A stretch of DNA of 64,000 nucleotides from Polytrichum commune (lineage: Eukaryota; Streptophyta; Polytrichopsida; Polytrichales; Polytrichaceae): the NCBI GenBank assembly GCA_950295325.1, contig OX485809.1, positions 13,702,001-13,766,000 of the forward strand. Reading direction: 5' to 3'. Each line of letters opens with the position of its first letter. The stretch's first letter is position 1. Positions 12,201-26,479 of the stretch are shown piece after piece. Below the pieces are notes generated by a model. That model was not told where the DNA came from. It saw only the letters and a list, made by a program, of their open reading frames with translations, and made no database searches. The position numbers and the translations under genes are program-made.

Positions 12201-12857
12201 GACGACATCAAGCGTTGTGTAAGTGGTAGTAAGAAGAAATATGTGTTGGATTGGCCTATAGTGCCTAACACTTGGCCGGTGAAGATAGGCACCAATCTAT
12301 CAAGAGAGGAGGTGTTTGCGCTTGAGGACGCCGGATTTCAACTACAGCAAAGGGAAACATTATCCCCCCGTCGTAGGCTTTCTACAATTGTAACCTTTCC
12401 CATCCCTCGCTTGCATTTTCGTATGCCACCCAACCCGGACGCTCACCCTACATTCAAGTTTGGAAAGACAGTTCGTCGCAATCCGACCGCACCGACAAAT
12501 GATCACAAAAACAAATGGAAGAGCGCCGGACTCATGAATGGTTACTTTGTAGTTGGGGTGACCGCCATTCCATATCCAGGTTTTGGAGTGATAATCAACA
12601 TTGTCTCCAAAGAGGATATTACATACCGTGTCACAATTGGTGACATCCCGCATTGCACATGCCCGGACTTCATGAAAATGTCATGTCATGCATTGGGAAA
12701 GAAAGGAAAATGGGTGTATTGTAAACATCTTTATTATGTGTTTAGATTTTTGTACAAGGTGGATTACGAAAGTGACAACTTAATTCATGCACCTACATAT
12801 ACCTATAATGAGGTCATGCGACTACTTGAACTTGCTGGTATTGTAAAATGTGAGTAG
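9254..12857 (+). pseudogene. MULE-like transposase with SWIM zinc finger, broken
   Basis: The coding frame starts at ATG 9254 (MATIRAPGFF) and ends at 12857. A CDMQSED motif near 10924 and FMADSAKANW near 11025 look like the first two catalytic acids of an RNase H-fold transposase. They are followed by ERTCLFHW. A SWIM finger follows near the end (CTC, then CKH, pattern CxC-n-CxH, about 12656-12730). One short intron, 11376-11490, has good GT-AG borders. The gene is dead. There is a frame change near 9510, a stop near 9631, a TGA at 10858 (probably from TGG), a TAA near 11188 (probably from CAA), and a frame change near 11660. Assignment to the MULE superfamily follows from the D-D plus SWIM layout; a KDZ-type element is possible. 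Confidence 0.75.
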
Positions 12858-14440
12858 TATTGCAAGTGTTCTATTAAGCAACATATATTTGAATGTCAAT
12901 AAATGACATTTTTTGGTTTGGATTAGTATAATAAAAATTAACAATGGACTAAAAATATTTCAAATGATTCAGTAACTTCATTTTTATTTAGACTACGACC
13001 CAACCGTGAGCGGTTTTGTGAGCCCAAATTCTGTGGCCACATGTGTTCTCAAGTTGAAAAACACATTAAAACTTAGGTTTGGAGTTTTCATCAATTAATT
13101 AAAACATAAAAAATGTGGAGGATTGGAGTTGTGTTAGAATTAAGGTTAAGGATAGGAGGTTAGTACTTAGTGTTTGAATAATGAGAGCATGTGTAAGGGA
13201 ATTGACTAGGAGATGATTAAGGTGGTTCTTAGGCTTAGACCTTAGGCCTTGTAAGCATGGGGTTTATGTGACTTGAAAAGGCTTGGGAATTGTTTGAATT
13301 AGGCAGGTGCCACTGCACCCTAGTAAAGTGTGGATCCAGGGACTCGGACGGGCGCGATTGAGGCCGCCGCTCTCACCACTGAGCTCTCTCTCGAACAAGC
13401 AAACTAGCAGGGGGAGGGGGACGCTGTCGCCGAGGAGTAAGGCGCTGCTGAATGCGAGGCTGGTGATGGATGCTGGAGGAGTTAGTAGGGAGCTAGGTGG
13501 GTGCCGCCGAGAATGACGAGGAAGTGTTGTGCCAAGGAGGGGAAAGAGGCTGGAGGCTAAGCTGGAGCAAATGATAGAGGTTGCCAAGGGCGCAGCTGGG
13601 ATAGGGATTGTTTGATTTTGAATGCCTAGAGGTCTCGGCCTTCCAAAAAGAACTTGGCACAATGTCGCAAGGCAGGGGCGAGCTGGAAGGGAGAAGGTGA
13701 ATTCCACATGTTGCGACCAACATTGTTCGAAACAAATGGTTCGGAGGGCACTACAACATGACTAATGTGAGGAATGATCAAAATTGAGCAGGGAAGAGCC
13801 CAGGCCACAAGCCTCATTTAAATGGTGAATCAACACAGAGAGGAGGTTGCACAAATGCGAGGGGGTCGTAGTGTGAACAAATGCGAATTGATGGCTGGAT
13901 GGCCGAGAGCTGTGGCTGGGGTCTCAACAGTTGTGAGCGCAGGGGAAGGGTGCTCAGACCAGATAGGCGAGAGCCGCGTGTGGTAGGAAGGGTGCAAGGG
14001 ATCAGCCTAGCCACGGCTGGTAACATGGCCGGTAACAGGGCCGGTAACGGGGTTGGTCTAAGAGGCCAGGAGTTGGTTGTGATTAGGCCCAAGGGCATGA
14101 AAGGACAACGACCAACTGAGAACTAAGCTGGATTAACCGAGTTAAGCTAAGGCAGTAATATTAGTGAAGTAGTGAAAGGTGATAGTTAAGCTAGGAATTT
14201 AGGTGAAAAACTAATGTGTGACTTAATGTGTTGATTCTCATGTTCGTGTTATGACACGCATGAGTATTAGTAATAAAGTAAACAGTTATTCATTATTAAG
14301 GGTCACCTAGACGTGGAAAGGACCACCATTGGAGGTGGGCATGTTACAAACTGTGAAAGGGTGATCCTCCACTTGGATTACGACGCAGTTAAGGGTGGGG
14401 ATGATCCTAGCTCACAAGTTTGATTAATTCACACAGATAA
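12858..14440. other. Unassigned stretch, GC-rich in the middle
   Basis: The first 200 bases are the 3' flank of the transposase and recur beside its second fragment at 14.8 kb. The motif CCGTGAGCGGTTT at 13004-13016 recurs at 14741-14752. From 13300 to 14120 base composition rises in GC and long frames open on both strands, but none has a recognisable domain or splice pattern. I assign no gene. Confidence 0.4.
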
Positions 14441-14459
14441 ATAATAATAAGTTTCTAAA

Positions 14460-14660
14460 AATAAAATAAAATTGAGAAGATTCTACGCACATCCGCGTAG
14501 TAACGTCTTCTTGGTATCCGCCTATAGATTATTCATGCTTTATCACTAGCTCAATTTGGGATAGCACCAGTCAATGTAACCAACCGGATTCGAACCCGGG
14601 TTGATCCAGACCTAATACCAGTCTCTTACACAACTCGCATCCACAGGCGGATGTCTCAAA
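14460..14660 (-). mobile_element. tRNA-derived SINE
   Basis: On the minus strand a perfect pol III B box (GGTTCGAATCC, plus positions 14586-14596) lies about 45 bases downstream of an A-box-like stretch (GATGCGAGTTGTGTAAGAGA). A non-tRNA body follows that ends in an AT-rich tail near 14440. The tRNA part does not fold into a full cloverleaf, so this is a SINE head and not a tRNA gene. Confidence 0.6.
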
Positions 14661-14704
14661 ACCTAGTAGTTACCTACATATTGACTATTTCTAATATCTA
14701 ATTT

Positions 14705-14960
14705 CCTTTCTTTTGTAGATTATGGGCCTTAACTCAACCCGTGAGCGGTTTGAGTGGCTCACAATTATGGCACCTACATATACGTATAATGAGGTTATGC
14801 ACCTACTTGAACTTGCTGGTGTTGTGGAATCTGAGTAGTTGTGCAAGTGTTGGTTGTAACTACATGTATAAGGATGTCAATAAATGACATGTATTGGTTT
14901 GGATTATTATAATAAAAACCAGCAATGGATTGAAAGTGTTTTAAATGATCCATGAAAATA
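14705..14960 (+). repeat. Second copy of the transposase 3' end
   Basis: Bases 14770-14955 repeat 12790-12970 with about 80-85 percent identity by eye. They cover the last codons of the SWIM transposase (APTYTYNEVM in the first copy) and its 3' flank (TGTCAATAAATGACAT and ATTATAATAAAAA). It is the remnant of another member of the same family, entered at 14705-14769 by a CCGTGAGCGGTTT-bearing sequence. Confidence 0.75.
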
Positions 14961-15099
14961 GGGCCCTTTGACTTGTGCTTCATTTAAAATATTGGCAATT
15001 CACAATTGAAAATATGCAATTAATTTGTCAAAAATTTGGTTGTGTACCCTAAACCCGTGTGTCTTTACTAAATTTGGATTCATTGCTCATATGTTACTA

Positions 15100-15788
15100 C
15101 TCATTGCTCATGTGTTACTGCTCACCGCTCACCGCTCGTTGCTCATCGCTCATAAGATAGCTTCTCTCCTTCTAAAATGCAACCATCATCATTTACACAC
15201 CATAAGAGTCAAAAGACATAATAAAGCAATATGGGAAATTCGTAAACTAATCTTATCATCACAAAAAGCTAGATGCTACACTCTCATGAACGCAAGAACA
15301 TTTAACAACAACCCCCAAGAAAACATAGTACCCTCATGGCTACTAACATGCTCATGCAAACTACCACGATGTCATTGTAATGCCAGATTTAAACCATATA
15401 TTCTCTGCGTTAAAGGACACCCGTGCAACAATGCCCCACCATCAAACCCATCAAACGACCTCACAATCCAATTCATTGAATTTACATACTGTAATGACAA
15501 GTTCCCACAAGAAACAATTGTAAATAAAATCCAGAAATACCAACCCCTCTTGGATAGCATTACAGACTCGGGTGGAAAGTCGACCCACTCATAGTCATAA
15601 CAGCAGGAGCTAGAGGCAGCACACACGCCCCATCAATGAAACTCCTTGAAACAAATTTCAAAATACCAGAAACTACCATCAGACACACATTCAAAGAAAT
15701 CAACACCATCGCCATACAACATGCCGGATCAATTATTCTACATAAAAGGAAAATAGAAAATAACCAACCATTACCCCAAGATCAATAA
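15100..15788 (+). pseudogene. Retroelement ORF C-terminal domain, frameshifted
   Basis: The frame reads through NNPQENIVPSWLLTCSCK, a Cys-rich patch, then IQFIEFTYCNDKFPQETI. After a frame change near 15570 it goes on to WKVDPLIVITAGARGSTH and ILHKRKIENNQPLPQDQ, ending at TAA 15786-15788. From memory this pattern (PD-I-LC, then IEFTYC-D-F, then PLI-ITAG-RG) is the C-terminal domain of a reverse-transcriptase ORF found in many algae, lower plants and invertebrates. It may be a PD-(D/E)xK-type nuclease, which is inference. The codon bias towards A and C differs from neighbouring genes. No reverse transcriptase domain is present upstream, so this is a 5'-truncated copy. Confidence 0.45.
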
Positions 15789-16130
15789 AAAATTTTAAAT
15801 TTTTTAAAAAACTTCTTATGCTACAAACTTTCATGCCTATGAAGAAATCACTAACAACACCAAGTAATGTATATCCCAACTACCTTCCATGGAACCATGA
15901 GTTGGTGTACACCAGGACTAACCGGCATCAATTTATACACACATGATATAAAACTTATTAACGTTTTAAGGTTACTTATACTTATACAGGGCTATTAAAG
16001 TGTCTATTCCCGAAAGGGGAGAGTAGTCCCGTACCAATGACCCTTTGTCATGTGGGCACTGGCTCATTGTCGGGACAAACAAACACTCTATTCATGCCGG
16101 CCCTTTGAAAAGAGGGCAGGAGTTCCTATC
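15789..16130 (+). other. Probable 3' tail of the truncated retroelement
   Basis: The tail is non-coding and holds a compact GC hairpin near 16008-16033 (CCCGAAAGGGG). Further GC patches up to 16125 look like structured RNA. Its end is not defined. Confidence 0.3.
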
Positions 16131-17100
16131 TATCTGCATATGAATCAAATAATGAATATACCAATTTCCAATGCCTTGGAAATTACATATACATTTAGAC
16201 CAACCCAAAGATGAATTGATAGCATAATTTATGTTGGTGGCAACATGAATCACTTTTCCTCTTCTATTGAGTCATTGACATAGAAAAATGTTCAAATTGA
16301 TTTCAATAACAAATTAGACAGCATGAGTGAATGTTCCTTGGAGCTCTGGACCTTCATCAAGTAGTTTGGATCAAGGAGGCGGGGTGATAAACAACTATAT
16401 TTTTTGTATACATAATCAAAAGAAAAGTTAAATCAAATTTTGTCTCATCTTTGTAAGGGCACATGTATTGGGCGTCCCAACATAAATTGGAGAAATAAAA
16501 AAAATTCCTCCTTGAAATTGATCAACAAACCAAACACTTTGGACACATCATGGATCACAAACAAGTATACAAAATGACCAGTATGTAGCAAGTTTATCCT
16601 TTAAATGACTGAAGGTATGTTATACATGATACGTGAAGTATAGGGTAAGCCCAAGGAGAGGGCTTTACATAAGAGATCCTATCTAAAATTAGTCCCATTG
16701 TTTAATGCATACAAGCTCAAATCCAACCACCTTGTCACATATAACTTTCTTTGTCTTGGATGTTTTAACAAGTTGAGCTGAATATGGATTCACTACTTGG
16801 AATCCTGGAACAAATAATAATAAAGTATGTAAATACTTGTTGGGGATCGTACAATACATATATGTTACACCAGTCAAACTTTGGCCGCTGCATCAGCCGC
16901 CGAAAGTCCCCTTCACTTGAAGGTGCCGTGGAAACCTGGATTGAGGTTGTTTGGTGGGGTAATGCGGTGATGGGATTTGCATCACGGACCCGCCCTTTAC
17001 ACAACGGGATGCACTAATAATTAACTTACTGTATTTTATTATACCGGTGGGATGGATGATGATGCTGCAGCGCTAGTGTGAAACGACGTGAATGACTAGG
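16131..17100. other. Spacer upstream of adenylate kinase
   Basis: I see no exon, RNA gene or repeat with support here. The last few hundred bases are the presumed promoter of the adenylate kinase gene; no clear TATA box is visible. Confidence 0.4.
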
Positions 17101-17348
17101 GTATTACCGGCGGGCCGGTATGTGCGGGTGAGCGAGGAGTGCGGTGCGTTCTTCGGCGAGGCGCCTGGATCCTCTCGTCTCGTGGCAGGAGGAGGAGCGG
17201 CACCGCAGACCGAACTTGACAGCGTCATTGATTGGTTGTTGCTGCTTGCTTCTCTTCCTCTCCCTCTCTCTCTCTGCTCGCTACTGCTGCTGCGCTCCGT
17301 CAGTTCCTCGCTGCGGTGCGGTCTGCTCTGCCAGAGCGTGCATCAACC

Positions 17349-20191
<2,843 letters not shown>

Positions 20192-20540
20192 ATACCTTGT
20201 AGCCCAAGTTCCAGCCAAGTGATTTTATGGTCCTTGGACACATTGTTCGAGGCAGTCTTGCCTTTTTGTACTGCCCTCCTGGTTTGGCAATGTGTAAACT
20301 CAGCTTGCTTTTTCACCTAGCTTGCTTTTTTTTTGTCAAAAGGATCAGTACAGATGAGTCAGGTTTAGCTCCTGTGAGCAGAGGAGCTGGTGAAGTCAGT
20401 AGCTATATTGTACTTGCAACGAGTTTAGTCACTTCATTGCTGAGAAATTTTTAATCATGTCAAGAGCTGATGCTGATGCTGATCAATAGTCCCATTTGCC
20501 ATTTCTTTGTGTTCAAGCAGCAATGATTTTTCATTGGGAT
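20192..20540 (+). other. 3' UTR and flank of adenylate kinase
   Basis: No coding content is seen. The transcript end is not marked by a clear AATAAA, and the LINE fragment begins soon after. Confidence 0.4.
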
Positions 20541-20544
20541 GTGT

Positions 20545-21240
20545 CAATGTTGTTTCAAGTACAATTCACATTTACAGTTGCAAAAATGCTTAAGGTGACG
20601 GCTATCTAGTTTCTTTCCCATGAGTTGCAAAAGAGTTCCACTCTTTAGCAATAATGTTTTTTTAGCAATTGTCAAATCCTTGTTTCACTAGGTGTCTATA
20701 GAGTGAGGTTGCTTGATTGACTAACCAAGAGGAGGGTAAGGGGGCAAGTCATTATTTCCACCTATAGCTATACTATTCTGTGTAATTAGTGTGGGTTACA
20801 ATTCAGAGTTATGTGTTGCTATAACTTTTTACCGACATTATTGTACTTTACCAACTAAGTTATATCATGTACTTTAGTGTGCATACTAACTACTTATATC
20901 ATTTGGGTAAAGAATGATGCTCTTGGTAAAATATCATAGCAATGCATAAACTCCAAATGGTAACTTGCACTAATTAGACAAAATAGCGTAGCTCAGAAGT
21001 GCATATAATTTCATAAGGAGTTCTCCTGATTCAGCCAACGATATATGGTAGGATGTTGGAAATGCCACTGACGTGAGTCATCACATGTATCCTCACGCCT
21101 TTCTCAAAGACCTTCCAATGGGACTTTTTCAAATATCTCCTCCAAATGTCTACATCATATGAGAAAGTTGGGAGCACCATACATTGGATCAGATGAGTTT
21201 GTTCCCAACATGTGATTATAACTACCATTTCTTTCCTTCA
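20545..21240 (-). mobile_element. LINE fragment (post-RT region), decayed
   Basis: On the minus strand, HWKVFEKGVRIHVMTHV with upstream and downstream decayed coding matches the region after the reverse transcriptase in the LINE family seen at 33.4-36.1 kb. The stretch 20547-20660 aligns with the flanks 33755-33806 and 34757-34810 of that element (shared TTCAAGTACAATTCACATT and AAAGAGTTCCACT). It lacks the 950-bp insert present there. Stops and indels show it is dead. Confidence 0.6.
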
Positions 21241-21418
21241 TTGTGGTCAAGTAAACTCTTGTAAGTCAATAGGGCACATCTCAACTTTCTTGGTTACTTC
21301 ATGAGGTAAAGTGCTGGAAAAACAGCACATCCATTCTCATATGTTACTTCCACCATGCACACATGTGCTAAGTGAGTCCTAGCCCCATTCCTCAACTAAA
21401 GTCCCTATAGAATGGTAC
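21241..21418. other. Short spacer
   Basis: No feature is recognised between the LINE fragment and the MITE. Confidence 0.3.
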
Positions 21419-21935
21419 TAATGCCCCCTCCCCACTTGACATTAGCTAAGCCTAAAAGTGGGTTCTTAAAAATGAGCGTTCACACCATCGACATTATCTA
21501 ATGCCGAGCCTAGTTGGCAAATGATGTGGCATGGCTTAAAAGTGGAGGTTTTAAGCTAAAACTACCGACCCTCACATCGGTACCTAGACATGAGGCAAGA
21601 ATGTAGGACCTTCAAAAGTGTTGCCTCCCACTCTTGTGATTGATTGCTTTTAGTCTTAGCTATGAGGGCACGAGGAGCTCCATTAACAAAAACCAATGGT
21701 AAGTATTAAGGCATTTGGGGATGGGACAAAAACTATCCAACATTCATTGGTTGGTAGATAAAACAATGAACATGTGTGAAAGCTACTTAACTAAAACCTA
21801 CTTGGAAATCTCCAGAGCAAGATCTTGTAGGTGCATTGGGATAGCCGGACGTGTCCGCTATAACCGAAGGAGCTTTACCCGGGTTTTAGGGAAGTCTTTG
21901 GTTATTTGCTAATGTCAAGTGGGGAGGGGGCATAA
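21419..21935. mobile_element. MITE with 25-bp inverted ends and TAA target duplication
   Basis: The left end, from 21422, reads TGCCCCCTCCCCACTTGACA and continues to TTAGC. The right end, 21908-21932, is its exact reverse complement. TAA flanks both sides (21419-21421 and 21933-21935). A three-base TAA duplication and non-coding 511-bp body fit a PIF/Harbinger (Tourist-like) MITE. The perfect ends suggest recent insertion. Confidence 0.85.
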
Positions 21936-22000
21936 GTTAAACTAACAAGAGTCATTTGAACCAACTGTCCACTTGATGTACGGGAACTACATTAAATATC

Positions 22001-22320
22001 ATATTTAGTGTCACCAATTCTAATTGTCTTGCTCAATACTAATTGTAAATTGCGGTGTACTATTCATCAACACTAAATGCTAACCCAACGTTATTTGTCA
22101 TTCCTTGTAATTTTTTGGGCGAATAACTAGATTTACTGTCACTTACCAAGTGCTTTTTCATCCAAAATTTTATCACCCATGACAAAATCTCATCACAAGT
22201 TGCTGACAAGAGAAGGTAGAGTTTTGGCCAACGGATGAACTCGTCCATCATCCATGACAATATTTGTTCACTTATTCATAAGAAGTGTCATCCGAAAAGT
22301 TATCAAAGTGACACTAAATA
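22001..22320. mobile_element. MITE-like dispersed repeat, copy 1
   Basis: The unit starts ATATTTAGTGTCACC and ends GTGACACTAAATA, an inverted pair of about 13 bases. Its body (CACCAATTCTAATTGTCTTG, ACTGTCACTTACCAAGTG, AAGAAGTGTCATCC) recurs at 52313-52643 in the same orientation. It is non-coding. Superfamily is undetermined. Confidence 0.75.
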
Positions 22321-23354
22321 CCATATGACACTAAATATCATATTTAGTGTTATAGAAATATGTGGGCATTGCCTTATGGCCAATGAGAGAGAGGGGATCC
22401 TGTGTGAGCTGACAAATGGAATTGCTCTAGAAGGAGTGGGGCCAGACAGAGCAAGCCATCCACATATATATATATATATATATATATTGCAAGTTGATAC
22501 ATTAAAATAGACCATCCTGTCACTAACGAAGATTGATACCACTATCTTTGCCCTCCAAGTATCTATCACTATTGCTCTTGGTTGAAGAAATCAAAGTTGT
22601 CCAACACTGATAACCACATATATCCACTATTTTAATCATGGCCTTTTGGATTTACATCAGAAAGAATCTGTAAACGCAGTTTTCAAGTGAAATCACTTGC
22701 CTTTTAACAGGTACCTATTCTGTACACTACATGGGTCCAAAACGAAACAATGTAAAAATATTCACTACAAAATCCAAATATGTCTAAAGCCTGTACAACA
22801 TCAACAAGTTTCTTGACAGTCTCAGCTTCGATCTCACTTAACACCATCTTAAATGGATCAGATTTTGTGTGCATTAACTAACATGTGGATGTCCAAATTC
22901 AAGGTAAATACTTAAGAGTATCCACCCTCTACCCTCCCTGCCTGCCACCCTCCCTGCCACCCAGGAGGCCTGCGGAAACTGATCCCTAGATGATTAAGTA
23001 TCCTTCTGGCTGCACCATGTGAAGGCCTGTGGTCAACACACACTGTCAATACATCTTGTGTGAAACGATGTCACAATTGCCACTGCACAAAATTCTTAAC
23101 TTGGTCCAGTCCACACTAATTCTGAGGACCAGTCGTTGTTACAACTCATTCGATGCCAGACAATCATGCAGTCCACGTTTTGCTGCCACACACAGCTTAA
23201 TCTCAATCCAAGGGTAACACAACTGTCAGGCCACAATAATTGTCCACCTGCACAAAATCAGGAATTTGGTGGAAAAATAAGTGAAGAGAAGGAGATCCCA
23301 CCAGATATACAAGTACTCAGGCAGATTATTCATTGCCTTTGGAAAATGTTGACA
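22321..23354. other. Spacer between MITE and the next gene
   Basis: A second copy of the TGACACTAAAT end motif follows directly at 22327-22350. A TA microsatellite lies at 22463-22487. I see no coding exon. The right part is the 3' flank of the minus-strand gene. Confidence 0.4.
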
Positions 23355-25133
23355 CTAGTCTGATCTCCGTTGCTGCCGGTTTACAAAAAGCTTATCCAGA
23401 TCCTCTGTTGCAACATTGCTCCTGTCAAGCCAAGAACATGCAGATCACATGCAAATTAATGCCTTGAGCTAGGTGTATGCTGAATTACAGAAAATCTAAA
23501 CTCTTTTGATGCACAGCGGCAAACATATATGCATCTTAGATAACTTCTCCCATCTCATTGCAAAATTTTAAATAGAACATGCCTCTACATTGCTACTTAA
23601 ACATGATAAGCTTGTCACTGACCTCCCTCTTAATTGGGGTGGCACAAGGGCACCCCCTGTATTCTCCGACCGTGTCCTAGAAGGAGCTGAATTTCCTCGG
23701 GGGATCTTTGTGTGATGCAAGGCATGTGCACTTCCATTTAATTGGGGTCTTTTCCTGGATGTAGCCATGATGGAAGAGACAGTGGAGGCATCTCCCATCC
23801 CTGAAGAATTGCTAGAACCTGCATGCATAGAACCGCCCAGCAGATCTGCAGCATCTGGTAAACGAATAGATGGTGGCCGTAATGTGGAGGCTAGACCTCT
23901 GGAATCTGATGACGGTGATATTGTTAACTGAGTACTGCAACGAAAGTGCAAAAGTTTTACACAAGTCAGTGGACAAACAATCAGAACTGGTATTCTGAAG
24001 CTTGCGTTGTATGCATTGTCAAGGGGCTGGAAATGCTCTATTATGAGACGATTCTAATTGAATAATATGTAAACCAAGAATGTGCATACTTATGAGTATT
24101 GAGGTAATTACAAATGAAGATAGGTGAACACAAGAATACTACGAAGACTCAATAGGACGTCCCACTTCTCAAACTAAATGGTCAAACTGCGCCTCAAAGG
24201 TCCACATAGTTTAGCGGTGTCTCACGTTTGGTAAGCAGCATTATCAAAAGTAACTTAAGAGAATAAGCCACAAGAACGTTTAAGTAACCAACTACTGCCA
24301 TCAGTTCACGAAAAGATTGTACCACTTAAATACATTATGATAGAAAGAAGATAAACTGAGAATTGGCCTCCACTCACTTCTCCATGACTTAAAGCTGAAA
24401 ACACCGAGCCATCGGCGATAGACATTTTCCAATAGGTGGTTGCTACTATCTGGGATCACAACACCGCCTTCAAACTGCTCTTGAAAATGCCAAAAAGCTC
24501 TGAGTTATTACTAAGACGCTAACATTATACCATGAAACTCTTGGGAGTCCATGAAAGAAGCACCCTCCAGTTACTCTGCGGCGGAAGTTTTTTAATTCTC
24601 TTCAAACTGACACCCTCAAAAAACTTTTCATAATAAAATAGAGCCAAAATGACGGCTACACTTACTCGACATTGCTGGGAGATTACTGGATAAAACTGGT
24701 GACACGAAAGAGTAACTAACAGAATCCGGTTTTCGCTATATTTTTCAGCTACCAGCTTCTGAACCAGAAACCAATGCCACGCACTGAACCAATATACAGC
24801 GAGTAGAGGTGCGAATGAGTGCCAAGCATTCAGCAGGCATAGGCGCAAAATCTCAAAAGTGATCGACAACTACAATTGACCTGTGCTTGCCTATACTTGG
24901 AAACTGAAGTATTGAAGAGAAGTAGAAGAATTGACGAGAGAGCAGCCCTAAACCCTTGTCCTAATTTTCCTCTACCATTACCGCAGTAAGGAGGGAGTGG
25001 GATGAGAAACCGACCTGAAGGAGGTTGCAGGGGCAGGTCCCTCACTGCGCAAGGTAGGAGCACCATCCTCTTCCATGCGCACATGTTCATTCCCATCGTC
25101 ATCCTCGTCGGAAGCATAATCCACCAGCGCCAT
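23355..25133 (-). CDS. Conserved small plant protein with VPPQLRGRSN motif
   Basis: Three exons code for 165 residues: 25133-25015, 23934-23623 and 23421-23355, with matching phases (119+312+67 nt). The protein starts MALVDYASDEDDDGNE, has LPDAADLLGG and SRKRPQLNGSAHALHHTKIP in the middle, and ends GALVPPQLRGRSN, ATEDLDKLFVNRQQRRSD. From memory this arrangement (acidic LVDYASDE start, proline/serine-rich middle, VPPQLRGRSNVVTED end) is a conserved but uncharacterised plant family, often labelled hydroxyproline-rich. The Ser/Thr-rich low-complexity middle and basic patches suggest a nuclear, largely disordered protein, which is inference. I chose the second in-frame ATG because it matches the family start. 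An ATG-led extension upstream (to about 25205) is possible. Confidence 0.8.
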
Positions 25134-25892
25134 TCTTCGCTTCTCCAATCTTTCCACTTCCTTTTTCCTTCTCACCTTCCAAACCCTAATCCTCCCTGCT
25201 TTCAACCACTACCACCCCCACCACCACAAAATCACCTCAGGATGGAGCTACTTCTTCTTCGCCTTGCTCCCAATACTAGGTCAACTTATTACCCTGCCTC
25301 GCAACCGGAGACTGCAAATTCCACGCACTCTTGTCAACTCCAGAGCCCTAGCTTAGCTCGCCGTTAAGTAAACACCACAAATCGCCACCAAATGCCATGC
25401 CGCTACAGAATACTTTGCACAAAAGGCTACGTCCACAGTGTACCTGCATCTGGTTCCAGTTTTATTCTTGTGGCCCCTTTAACCACGCCAAACATCATCT
25501 ACGTGGGTTGCATATAATTCGGAAAACGAAACATGCAAAATTGTCAAATAAACAGTAATTTGTTGTCACCCGTTCAAAGACATGTGGCCGTAAAGATGCC
25601 CATCAAGAAACAGGTTTGAAAATATGCACTTGTCACATTAACCCCTAGCATCTTATGCAACCATAATTTGGTCGTGAACAGTTTGCTCTTACCCCTTTGA
25701 CACCAGCTGGGATGGTTTATAAATTGATTCGACTATTCCTCTTATTTATGTTCAGGTTTGCTATGTCTTGTCATGTGGATAGTTTTGATTTAACAAAAAA
25801 TAACTATTTTTGGATTAATTCAAATATGGAAGTATGCTTTCAACCGGTTTACAAACGTCTACTTGACATTTGTCATCTTTAGGGTTTAGGGG
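25134..25892. other. Promoter-side flank of the small plant protein gene
   Basis: The first part is the probable 5' UTR and promoter of the minus-strand gene. The rest is AT-rich spacer with no recognised feature. Confidence 0.35.
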
Positions 25893-26157
25893 TGTTAAAG
25901 TACAATAAACCTAGAGATTGAATTACACAAGCACATACACAAAGCTATACAAACAATACTTGGAGTGAGATAATCACCTCCACTCCTTATTTTGTTTGTT
26001 ATTCCAACTCAATACCTTTGGTTCATATAATTCATATGGAATATCTCAACTCCATCTTCTCACAAACCATATGACATTTTTATAACCTTATTTGTTCATA
26101 TGCTTCCAACAATTACAACCCTATAGCTATGAGCAATCTAATGTTATAACCACAACA
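25893..26157 (-). repeat. Copia LTR (3' LTR of the minus-strand element)
   Basis: It aligns with 29788-30072 along CTAGAGAT, CACATACACAAA, TTGGAGTGAGAT and GAGCAATCTAATG. The two LTRs differ at roughly one base in four or five by eye, indicating an old insertion. Confidence 0.75.
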
Positions 26158-26479
26158 CTCTCATTTTGCAAGTAGTCAAAAATTTGCAATTTCATTACCC
26201 TTGATAGTGATTGTTACTTCTCCTTCACAAGTGTCATATTTTTTTAATAACATGGCTCCATACAACTTCAAAAGATTTCAAAATATATCATATTGGCCCT
26301 TCTTCACTATATTGGGGCAATATGTGGTTCTTCTACCATTATCCAAGCGGTTGGCATTTCCTTGTGGGGGATATCATCACTCTTCTAAAGATTGTCATTC
26401 TCCATGAATACCTACAGTTGATTGTATGCTCTCATTACAATTATTGTGACGCAAAGGTGTTGAAAAATACCATTAGTTT

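Noticed and set aside
13264-14126. Overlapping frames on both strands
   Set aside because: Same compositional explanation; no family recognised and no splice signals joining them.
14570-14660. Possible tRNA gene on the minus strand
   Set aside because: The B box is perfect, but acceptor and anticodon stems do not pair and a non-tRNA body follows, so it was called a SINE.
15025-15160. Leu/His-rich N-terminal part of the retroelement frame as a signal peptide
   Set aside because: It is a translated short tandem of GCTCATNGCTCA-like words upstream of the conserved domain, not a protein feature.
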